Both the position numbers and the translations under genes were made by a program. A DNA stretch of 64,000 bases. Source: Carallia brachiata. Lineage: Eukaryota; Streptophyta; Magnoliopsida; Malpighiales; Rhizophoraceae. The DNA lies in the NCBI GenBank assembly GCA_021464245.1, contig JADCRB010000007.1, positions 248,001 through 312,000 on the forward strand, read 5' to 3'. Below the pieces are notes generated by a model that saw only the letters and a program-made list of their open reading frames with translations, was not told the DNA's origin and searched no databases. Every line of letters starts with the position of its first letter. Position 1 is the stretch's first letter. Shown in pieces: positions 45,028 to 55,360 of the stretch.

Positions 45028-46749
45028 ATGGAGCAAAATCCCGATGGCCAGAATGGATTGTTGGATCAGAAACGTATTAGCTTTAAGGCATTGGTGGACG
45101 AGCAGAGCAACAGAATTTTATTTGCTGAATCTGATGGGGATTTTGTTGATGTGCTCTTCAGTTTTTTGACAATGCCTATGGGAACAATTGTCAGGAATAC
45201 TCGTGAAAGGCCACCGGCTTTGGGGATAGGTTGCATGACTAACTTGTATAGTAGCGCTGAAACTTTTGATAAGCGGATTTTCAGGACTGAGGCATGCAAG
45301 ACCATGCTGCTGTACCCTCGAAATGGAGCTGCAACTCTGGGCAAGAACCTAAAATTGAAAATTTTGGATGATGAACCCTTAAGGCACTTCTTATGTAATT
45401 TGAATTGCACTATCAAACATAAGGTATTGAGTCATTACATGAATGCTTCTTGTCCTTGTGGAGAGCCCATGAACCGTGAGTTAATTCTGCCTGATAATGA
45501 AGTGAAACACCAGGAACGAGATCCTGGAGTGTCTGTTAAAGCAGTCAAATTTATGGTAACTGATGAATTAGAAGTAATGCCTCTGTCAACTGTAACAAGC
45601 TTTGCTGCTCTTTCGAAGCTTGGACTAACAATTTCAAGTGCAATTGAAGAAAGGGAATTCTCACTTGAAGTTACTGAGGTAAATAATCCACCTTTGGTTA
45701 ATTTGTTTCTTAATTCACATCGTATTTTTACATGGGATTCGATGTCATGTTGTAGGTTTTGGATCTTCTGAAGCTCTCGTTGGTATCAAAGTCACCTTTA
45801 ACCAAAGTTCTTTTGAAGCATGAAGTAGCATCTGAACCGAGCAGTAAAGAATTCGGTAGTGGTAGCTACACTCAACATCATAAAGGTGAACATGGTGCAG
45901 AAGATGGCAAGATTCTTGTCAAAATATTTGTAAGCAAGTCTAAGAAGATGTTATGTTTTGCAGAAGCTAATGAGGATTTTGTCAGTTTAATCTTCAGCTT
46001 CCTTACAATTCCGCTGGGATATATATTAAAACAAATGCACGGTGACTGTCCTGTTCCTAAAGGATGCATAAAACATTTATATAGTGCTGCTATGAATCTT
46101 GGTGCACAGAATTGTTTTGAGTCAAATTCCCAGAAAGAGATTCTACACAGTCCCAAGGTTGCACCTGGTTTTGGCTATGCGAATCAATTACTCGATGTGG
46201 AGGAAGGTCCTCATCATAAGTATTACTATTGGTGCCATGCCTATTATTGTGGTGATAAATATAGTTGCCAAGAGAAGTTGTCTACCAATACTCTAATATA
46301 TTCATCAGGTCAAACGCATGCTTTGAGTGTTATGGATCCTAAATCCCCATACAATGATGCTACCAGTAGTGGTGCAGGATTTGTCAAAGGATCTGCGATG
46401 TTCGTTGTTACTGACAATTTGAACGTAAGACCTTTTTCAACCGTTTCGGCCTTGTCTATTCTTAAAGAAAAGAATGTTGATTTCAGTGACCTTGACGAGA
46501 GAGTTGTGCATGTTGGCAAAGATGAGGTTAGTTCATATGAATCTGTTGTGGCAATTATTGATGGTTTTTTTTTTCTGTAGCAAAAATGTGTTAATTATCA
46601 TGTTTGTTTTGGTTTTATTGCAGGCTAAGAGTCTCTTGGTGGCTTCTCTCATATCGGAGACTGCTCTCACCGATGTGTTTCTACGTAATGAGTCGAATGC
46701 TGTTCCATCTGTTGACAACTTCCTCAGAAAACCAAAAGTAGAATGTTGA
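45028..46749 (+). CDS. DUF674 family protein (gene F)
   Basis: Exons 45028-45678, 45756-46526 and 46624-46749, giving about 515 aa from the start shared with B and E (MEQNPDGQNGLLDQKRISFK). An extended form from 44528 would include 44528-44604 and 44934-45027 and give 572 aa. First half: DFVDVLFSFLTMPMGTIVRN, GCMTNLYSSAETF, LLYPRNGAA, and Cys cluster LCNLNC...SCPCGEPM. Second half: MLCFAEANEDFVSLIFSFLT, KGCIKHLYSAAMNLG and SPKVAPGFGYANQLLDVEEG. Exon 3 is AKSLLVASLISETALTDVFL...RKPKVEC, full length. It has the cleanest gene structure of the array. Confidence 0.88.
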
Positions 46750-49139
46750 GAACATCAGGATAAGATCTTGTGTTGTCAGAAAGTATTTGTCAGCATATTC
46801 ACATTGTGTATTGCAAGCTTTTTCTCTCTTGAAAACTTCTTTTTCTTCTGAGACTGCTGTCCACTCACCCTGTATCATTGCTTGCATTCAGCTGATGTTG
46901 AATCTCTTTCTTTATTTTTCGTCAATTTACTTAAAATTCTATGTTCCATAATGGGATCATTATCCGAACTCAAGTGCTAATCTGCTAGGCCATTTATTGG
47001 ATTTTCTTTTTTTTTAATTAATTTTAACTGAAATTCAAGTTCAAGACTATTTAATTAGTTTTCATATGGTAAACTAAATAGTAGTAAAATCTTAGACTAA
47101 AATTCTCGATATGTTTAGATGTTATGTATATTTTAGGTCTTTCTTTTTATCTTTTTGATCCATAATTAATATTTTAATTTAAAATATAAGATCTTGACAC
47201 AAATAATATGATATATAAAAAATAATTACTATATGAAGCTCAAATTATGCGAGTAAAGAAATAATCAATAATATTTAATGATATCCTCAAATAGTCAATA
47301 ATAATGAGATATTCGGCTCAATCAATAAGGATAATTCAAACATAGTCTTACGATACAATTAATGCATAACAGTGCAATCGAAAAAGAACCAATTATAGAG
47401 ACGCGACAAACCTTAATGTAGATACACATGGTCCCAAAATATCCAACAAGAGTTTCAAGGTTCAAAAGCCTAAGAGTGAAGGTTGAACATTTAATCAAAT
47501 AATTAAGGAAAATACTTTTTAATCACTAGATAAAGGATTTAAATTTTATTTTTTATTTTTTTAATATTTAATAGATTACTTGTAAAAAAAAAAAAAAAGG
47601 CCTAAGAGTCGCCTATCGGTCGGCTGCCCTTTCAAATTTCAGGAAATCTACGAAAGAAGCTTTGGCCCTTGGAGCTGAAAAGTCAGTGTTTTTCTTATCA
47701 GAAAATAGTAAATTTTGATGGTTATAAGTAAGTAACTGCAAAAATTATACAATAGATTAAATATATAATTTTTTTTGTATTTATAAAAAAAATATACGAC
47801 ATATTAAAAGACATGTATGATTTATGTGAACATATAAAATTATGACATGATAAAGTAATTATAAAAAAATTATACGATATCAAATAGAATTGTAAGAGTC
47901 ATGTGAATAATTATTAAAAATTAAAATTTTTTAATTTGAAAAATACATAATTATTCAGATGTGTCATATATTTTTTTTATATATCGTATATTTTTTTATA
48001 AGTAAAACAAAATATCTTATATTTTATCAATTATATTATTTTTAACCCGTTACAGCCAAATAGTGGTGCTTTTTTCTTATATTAGTTAGTTTTTCTTTGA
48101 AGTTGCCGGCACAACAATTTTCTTTTTGGGTACTATGATATGATCCGAGAAAATTTGTTAAAGTTTCTGAATTACAATTTATTAAATATGTTATGCAATT
48201 ATTTTAATTATAAATATAATTAAAAAATTATTATTATTATATTTTACACAATAAATTCAATTAATTGTAAATAAAATCTACTTATTTGCAATTTAAAAAT
48301 TCTTCCAAATAATTTTACTTCGAATATATAACTTTTCTCTTTTTTTTAAATTTGGTACAGCAACCCTTTTCGGTTGACTTTCTTTTTTAAATAGTTTATA
48401 GCATTTTGATTTTTTTTAAAAAAAAACAGCTATTGTTAATTTGTCGGTCATCGTCATATATGTAAATTAAAATCCATATAATTTTATTAACATCTTTATT
48501 CAATTTTTTTATAGAAAAAATCCATCACTCTGGTACTATTAGATTCGAACAGGTCTCTTCAAGCCAATTATAATATTAACAAATTTATAACAAACTTCTA
48601 CACATGCGTACAAATTAACTGACAATCAAAGAAAAAATATTTTTACTGTAGATAGTTGTTTCCTTTGTGTTAATATGAAGAATTATTAGTATTTTAAAAT
48701 TTTTCACATTAATCATTTGTGGTCTTATATATCTATATACTATATAATATTTACTAAAGAGGAAAAAAAGTTTAGTTTTACTCGGATTGATCCTGGACTT
48801 AGGTCTTAAATATTTTTATATATTTTATATGTGCCTTTTTTTATAATTTTATATTTTTATATATAATAATATCTCTTGAAATCCTGTTCCTGTTTAATTA
48901 GGGGATTGTTGTAGATTTATATGTTGGTAATTAGAAAAAATACCTAGAACGAAATTGATCTGGTTTTTTTTGTCCAATTAAATTAATAAAATATAATATA
49001 ATAAATTATCATTTAATTTTTTTAAAAAAAATCAATATAATTGTACAAACAATGAGACCGATTCCATTCTAAATACTTTCGCTGACTATTATTCTCTTGT
49101 CATTAATCTTTTTTTTTAATTATTAATCGATTGTGTTTT
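46750..49139. other. AT-rich spacer between F and G
   Basis: No gene. The copy of the region behind E extends to about 48568. At about 47460-47480 and 47600-47690 the GTTCAAAAG and AAGAGTCGCC promoter-like text of the C/G/H type appears, split by AT-rich sequence. The rest is low-complexity A/T. Confidence 0.5.
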
Positions 49140-49565
49140 TTTTTTTGTTTTGTAACGATTAATGGGTTGCGATTAGAATTTTGCCTTGTTGTGAAGTAAG
49201 TCTCTTTCGAGATTCCCTTTCCATTCAAACACCCCTAGACTGATAGTCACCAGGACTCTTATTCTCCTACCTATTGGTGTGTTCCCAGATGCAGAACCAT
49301 CAATTTTGCTTCTTTCTTTGTTAAGCACTTCCGCGTTCCTTTGCACTGCTGCCACGGACACAACTCAGCTGTATCTTGTAAGAAAGTGGAGTGCTTTACA
49401 TGTTATGGTTGTTGCAATTGTATGAAAGATTGTTTGCACATGTTTTTTATGTTTAACAATAATTATATTATTCAGATTGTTGTTTTTAATTACAGGTTAA
49501 ACTTTATTCAGCTGTATCTTCAAGCTAATTTTTCTTTTTTTTATTTGTTTGTGTTTATATGCAGG
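49140..49565 (+). promoter_or_regulatory. Leader region of gene G (C-type)
   Basis: Matches 21900-22260 upstream of C (GCAGAACCATCAATTTTGC, CACTGCTGCCACGGACAC) and shows the uninterrupted site of the copia insertion. It ends at TATATGCAG|GAGATC, the coding-exon acceptor. Confidence 0.5.
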
Positions 49566-49662
49566 AGATCTCTGTTTGGAATTCAAACAGTAAGAGACAT
49601 ACGTAGTTTAGTTGATTAAACCATTTCAAGAAGACTTTAAGGACAATTTTCTTGGCGTTTTC

Positions 49663-51398
49663 ATGGAGCAAATTCCCCATCGCCAGAATGGATCGTTGGA
49701 TCAGAAACCTATTAGCTTGAAGGCATTGGTGGACAAGCAGAATAATAGAATTTTACTTGCTGAATGTGATGGGGATTTTGTTGACATGCTCTTCAGTTTT
49801 TTGACAATGCCTATGGGAACAATTATCAGGAATACTCGCGAAAGGCCGCCGGCTATGGGGATAGGTTGCATGAATAACTTGTATAGGAGCGCTGAAACTT
49901 TTGATGAGCGGATTTTCAGCACCGAAGCGTGCAAGACCATGTTGCTATACCCTCGCAATGGTGCTGCAGCCTGTGCAAGAACCTAAAACTGAAAGTTTTT
50001 GATGATGAACCCTTAAGATACTTCTTATGTCTGTCAAATTGCACTTCCAAATACCAGATATTGAGTCATCACAAGAATGATTCTTAGTCCTTGCGGAAAG
50101 CCCATAAGCCGGGAGATTAGTGTTTGTGAGAATGAAGTGAAAAGCCAGGATCACGATGCGGGAGTGTTTGTTGAAGCCGTCAAATATATAGTAAGTGATG
50201 AACTAGAAGTAATGCCTTGTTCAGCTTCTGCAAGCTTTTCCATGCTTTCCAAGCTTGGAGTTACAGGTTCAAGCGCAATTGAGGAAAAGGAATTCTCACT
50301 TGGAGTTACTGAGGTAACAATCCACTTTTGGTAGACTTGTTTCGTTAGTTCACATTTTATTGTGTTCACTTGGAATTTGATGTCTTGTTTTAGGTTTTGG
50401 ATCTTCTTAATCTTTCGTTGGTATCAAAGACACCTTTAACCAAAGTTATTTTGAAGTCTGAAGCGGCATCTAAGCTAAGCAGTAAACAATTCGATAGCAG
50501 TAGCTCTATTATACATGAGAAAATAGAACATGGTGAAAAAGACGGGATTTCTGTCAAAATGTTTGTGAGCAAGTCCAAGAAGATGCTTTGTTTTGTAGAA
50601 GCAAATGTGGATTTTGTCAATCTACTCTTCAGCTTCCTTACAATTCCGCTGGGATATATGGCAAAACAAATGCATAGTGACTTTCCTGATCCTAAAGGGT
50701 GCATAAAACATAAATATAGGAGTGTTGTGGATGTTGGTGCACAGAATTATCTTAAGTCAAATTCACACTAAGACATTCTACTTAGTCCTAAGGTTGCACC
50801 TGGTTTTGGCTATAAGAATCAAGTACTTGGTGTGGAGGATGGAGGTGCTCATCGAAAGTATTACTATTGGTGCTGTGCTTCCTATCATGATAAACGTCGT
50901 CCATGGGATGAGATGGAGAAGTTGTCAACTCATAATACATTATCTTCAAAATATCCGTATATGGGGCCATATGTTTTGAGTGTTAAGGATTCTAAAACTC
51001 CGCACAATGAAGTTACCAATAGTGGTGGGGGATTTGTGCAAGGGCGTGCGACTTTCATGGTAACTGACAATTTGATCGTAAGTCCTATGTCGACCTTTTC
51101 AACTCTGTGTTTTCTTAATGAAATGAAAGTTGATTTCAGTGACCTTGACGTGCAAGTTGTGCATGTAGGCGAATATGAGGTGAGCTCATTTGAATCTTCA
51201 GCGGCAATTATTGATGATTTTTTTAGTTGCAAAAATGTATTGATCATTCTGTCTATTTTGTTTGTATTGCAGGCTAAGAGTCTCTTGGTGGCTTCTCTTA
51301 TATATGAGACTGCTCTCACAGACGTATTTCTCCATAAAGAGCCTAATCTTGCTTCAACTGATGACAGGCTCCCCAAAAAACCAAAAATAGAATGCTGA
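49663..51398 (+). pseudogene. DUF674 pseudogene (gene G)
   Basis: Exons 49663-50313, 50394-51179 and 51273-51398. The start is MEQIPHRQNGSLDQKPISLK. A one-base deletion at about 49968 (GCTGCAGCCTGTG against GCTGCAACTCTGTG) leads at once to TAA. An extra A at about 50085 (TCTTAGTCC against TCTTGTCC) restores the phase, but only after that stop. Exon 2 has an in-frame TAA at about 50769-50771 (SNSH*DILLSPK). The remaining second half and exon 3 (AKSLLVASLIYETALTDVFL) are open. It is closest to C, and most splice sites are intact, so it decayed recently. Confidence 0.8.
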
Positions 51399-52348
51399 GA
51401 AAGTCAGGATTAGAGCTTGTGCTGATCATTTTGACCCTTTTGTTTCACATGTCAGAAATGCCTTTTTTTTTTTTTTTTTTTGAATATGATGCTGCAATTT
51501 TTCAAGTCCTGAAACTATAACATGGCGTGAGAAACTGTTTGTGTGGGTTCTTTTGAGCCTTTGCCTTCCTCTGAGAAACTGTTTTCCTGCTCTTTTCATT
51601 GATCCAAACTTTATCATTGCTCGCATTTCAGCCAATGTTGAACATGTTTCAGTATTTTTAGGATGCACCTTTATTATTTTTTTTGGGCTAATAAATCCAG
51701 TGAAGATTTTGCTTAAATTTACATTGTACTATACGGAAATTCAAGAATCCTATCAAATGTTGCAATGTTTTCAGCTATCCAATTGCATAACTCACAATCC
51801 AATGAACCTATTAATGTAACCAAAAAATAAGCACATTATGGGAGTCAAACTGCGAGCAAAACATGTTATATTCGGCCAAAAAAAGAAAAAGAGCCAAATT
51901 GTTGTAGTATGAGTGGCTGACCGCATAAAATGATTATTCCAAATCTTCATGATTCACAAATCATTACGAGCACCATGGCATTCCTTGTTCCTCTACCTGT
52001 CGAATTGTTCATTGAACTTAACCAGAACAATAATTGATTATTAAATGGCATTACTCTAAAAAATTTAGGAGGAAGAATCGACTAAATGCAAAAAACCAAG
52101 AGAATAAGCAGACCTGATAATGATATGCAGATCATTTAATGGTCCAACCATGTAACTCCTACTGGTAGTCCAAGATTCATTGATAACAAGTTGTTGAAAG
52201 AATGGAAAGGTTCAATGAGCAATGAACAGTTTTTAATGTCTTGGGATATGTATAACCAATTGCAATTATGGTGAAGTTAGTGCCAATGTTCAAAAGTCTA
52301 AGAGTCGCCTGACAGTTGTTTGGTTGTCCTTCCAAATCTCAGAGAATC

Positions 52349-52354
52349 TATAAA
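52349..52354 (+). promoter_or_regulatory. TATA box of gene H
   Basis: TCTATAAATGAGGC, followed by a probable leader exon ending GCAGGAACA|GTAAGT near 52427. At E's downstream relic the same place reads TCTATGAAGG, without the TATA. Confidence 0.4.
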
Positions 52355-52693
52355 TGAGGCTATGGCCATGGGATCTGGGTAGTCAGTCCCGTTCATACAT
52401 TGGATTCTGCCTTGAAGTTGCAGGAACAGTAAGTTTCCTGAATCTGTTCCTAGCATAAACTCAACCGTTTGAATTAACTTTTTTTTGGTACTGATTCATG
52501 TCATTTTGATTGTGGATAGTCGTTTCCCTGATGTTAATATCAGGGATCAATTTTTTGTAAATTTATCATTTGGTCTTATACTCAATTTCATCTTCTTTTT
52601 TTTTTTTTTTTTTGGTTTTGTGTGTCTATGCAGGGGGGCTTGTTTGGAATTCAAACAGTTAAACAATCCAGAGCCAATTTTCTTTGTGTTTTG

Positions 52694-54452
52694 ATGGAGC
52701 CAAAACCTGACAGCAGGAATGGATTTTTGGATCAGAAGCCAATTAGTTTGAAGGCATTGGTGGACAAGCAGAACAACAGAATTATATTTGCTGAATCTGG
52801 TGCGGATTTTGTTGACATTGTCTTTAGTTTTTTGACAATGCCTATGGGAACAATTATCAGGAATATTCGTGAAAGGCTGCCAGTTTCAGGAATAGGTTGC
52901 ATTAAAAACATATATTGTAGTGCTGAAAATTTTGATAAGAGCATTTTCAGGACTGAAGCATGGAAGACCATGTTGCTCTACCCTCGCAATGGAGCAACAG
53001 CTCAGTGCAAGAACCTAAAATTGAAAATTATGGATGTTGAGCCTTTGAGATATTTCCTTTGTTGTAATTCATATTGCACTAGAGTTAGCAGGCTATTGAG
53101 TCATTACATGGATGCTTCTTGTTCTTGTGGAAAACCCATGGACCGTGAGATTGTTCTGTCTGAGAAGGAGTCTGAAGAAGTGAAATCCCCGGATCAATAT
53201 GCAGGAGTGTTTGTTGAAGCAGTCAAATATATAGTATCTGATAAATTAGAAGTAATGCCTCTATCAACTGCTACAGGCTATTCCATTCTTTCCAAGCTTG
53301 GAGTTACAAGTTCAAGCACAGTTGAAGAAAGGGAATTCTCCATTGGAGTTACTGAGGTAAGCGATTCAACTTGGTAAATTTGTTTCTTAATTGACAATGT
53401 CTTTACATGGGATGTGATTCTTTGTTTCAGGTTTTGGATCTGCTGAAGCTTTCATTGGTATCAAAGACACCTTTAACCAAAGTTCTTTTGAAGAATGAAG
53501 TGGTATCGGAGCTAAATAACCCAGACTTTTGCAGCGGTATCTCTGTTAAACATCTAAAAGGGGAACATGGGGCAAATCATGGCGGGATTCGAATCAAACT
53601 TAAGGTAAGCAAGTCCAAGAATATGTTATGTTTTGCAGAAGCGAACGAAGATTTTGTCAATTTACTATTCAGCTTCATCACAATTCCACTGGGGTATCTA
53701 GCAAAACAACTAAATGGTGTCTGTCCCGATTCGAAAGGATGCATAAAACATATATATAGAGGTGTTTCAGACGTTGTTGCACAGAATTACCTTAAGTGTG
53801 ATGTCGACAAAGAGATTCTACTGAATCCTAAGGTTGCACCTGATTTTGGCTATGAGAATCAGTTACTTGAAGTGGAGAAAGGCTATGATCAAATATATTA
53901 CTATTGGTACAGAAAGACTTCTAACTTTGATGATATGTTGGCCACTAATCATATGGCGTTTGCGAAGCCTAGATCTTGGGGAGGACCATATGAGTTGAGT
54001 GTTAATGGTCCTAAAACTCCGCACAATGAATCTTCCAGTCGCGGTGGAGGATTCGTCAAAGGACCTTCGATGTTCATTATAACCGACAATTTGACCATTA
54101 GTCACTTATCAGCCATTTCAAGTGTGTCTATTTTGAATGAAATGAAGGTTGATTTCAGTGACGTTGAGGAGCAAGTTGTGCATGTTGGCAAAGATGAGGT
54201 GAGTTCAAGTGGTTCTTCAACAGTGTTTCTTTCTTAATGCACAACATGCAATGGTTTTTTTTTTTTTTTTAAGCAAACATGTAACAGTTATATTGTAAAT
54301 TTTCTTTTTTGTTTGTGTTGCAGGCTGTGAATCTCTTGATGGCTTCTTTTACTTCTGAGACTGCTCTTACTGATGTCTTTCTACAAACAGAGCCGAAATT
54401 TGCTCCCGCTGATGTCAATCTCCCCACAAAACCAAAGGAAGAACGTGCCTGA
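52694..54452 (+). CDS. DUF674 family protein (gene H)
   Basis: Exons 52694-53356, 53431-54198 and 54324-54452, giving about 519 aa, phase 0. The start MEPKPDSRNGFLDQKPISLK is chosen by alignment; the exon acceptor is TCTATGCAG|GGGGGC and the frame is open back to it. First half: DFVDIVFSFLTMPMGTIIRN, GCIKNIYCSAENF, LLYPRNGATAQC, and Cys cluster LCCNSYC...SCSCGKPM. Second half: MLCFAEANEDFVNLLFSFIT, KGCIKHIYRGVSDV and NPKVAPDFGYENQLLEVE. Exon 3: AVNLLMASFTSETALTDVFL...KPKEERA. It is the most diverged member and has no partner in the other block. Confidence 0.88.
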
Positions 54453-55360
54453 AGAGCAAGTTGTGCAAGTAGGCAAACGAGGGGTGCCTTTATATGAATA
54501 GTTTAACCGAAAAACATATCCGGACTGGGAATCTATCCAGGAAGGGACGAGTAGTAATAGGTCCCACCACTTTTTTTTACTTTCTTCAGTATAAGATTTG
54601 CAATAAGGTTTGCAACAGCACAGTACAATGTAAAACAATCATATGATATAATCTGCAACAACTTCTTGTTGTAGATAGTGCGATACTTACTGCAAATTTT
54701 CACTATTTTGTTGTAAGGGGACCGCTAAACTTAAGTGGCGAAATAGTATTCAAACATTTTCATTTTGTGCAATAAAATTTATATTTTGTGTAATCGTAAT
54801 TAAAAAAATGAATCATACAAAATAATAATATTTTTTCGTATCACTTTTTATAATTATAATTACATAAAATATAAATCTCGTTGTACAAAATATAAACTGT
54901 GTAGCCATAAGTATTTCGCCACCCACTTTTTCCGTTGTTGCAAATATATTTTTTTTTCAGAAAAGAAAACAAGAAGTGCCTTTTTTGTCTGTGGGACCCA
55001 CTAAACGCGTTTGTAGCATGTCTATTCGACGTATCCGTGTATTTGAAATCTAGTTATAAATTGTGTGAAATTTGTTTCAGATTTTCTCTATTTTCCTTTG
55101 TTTCTCAATCTTTTGACAGCCAATCACAGAACCGCGCTTACTCCTACAATTAAGCCACGGCTGTCAAGCACTATTGTCAGTAGAGGCTGGAAATTTTCAA
55201 TGTTTGTGCTCTGATTTTTGACTTCCATAACCTAAATTGCGATTATGCGTCTCTTGGTGGCATCTTTTATTTCTGGATCTGCCTCTGGACCAAAGGCTCT
55301 TTTGGACATCCATAGACAACTAAAACAAAAATATCCTTCGGCTAAGTGTCGGCCCCTTTA
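54453..55360 (+). pseudogene. Fragments of a ninth DUF674 gene behind H
   Basis: Directly after H's stop the text GAGCAAGTTGTGCAAGTAGG copies the end of a DUF674 exon 2 and is closer to the A/D form (GTGCAAGTAGGC) than to H's own. About 760 bp on, at about 55244-55357, an ATGCGTCTCTTGGTGGCATC stretch reads MRLLVASFISGSASGPKALL, like the A/D terminal exon ALRLLVASFVSERALTD. The spacing resembles A, where exon 2 and exon 3 are about 0.7 kb apart. Confidence 0.5.

Noticed and set aside
49173..49361. Minus-strand ORF with a protein-like look (NTPIGRRIRVLVTISLGVFE)
   Set aside because: The frame is not kept in the duplicated copy near 21.9-22.1 kb and I cannot match it to a family.
49341..49500. 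Cys-rich frame (HCCHGHNS...CFTCYGCCNCMKDC) before gene G
   Set aside because: Looks zinc-finger-like, but lacks an ATG, is in the leader region, and only recurs before C by duplication; no independent support.
54935..55153. 72-aa ORF downstream of H
   Set aside because: No family resemblance; it lies between the two fragments of the ninth DUF674 copy and fits intron or flank sequence.
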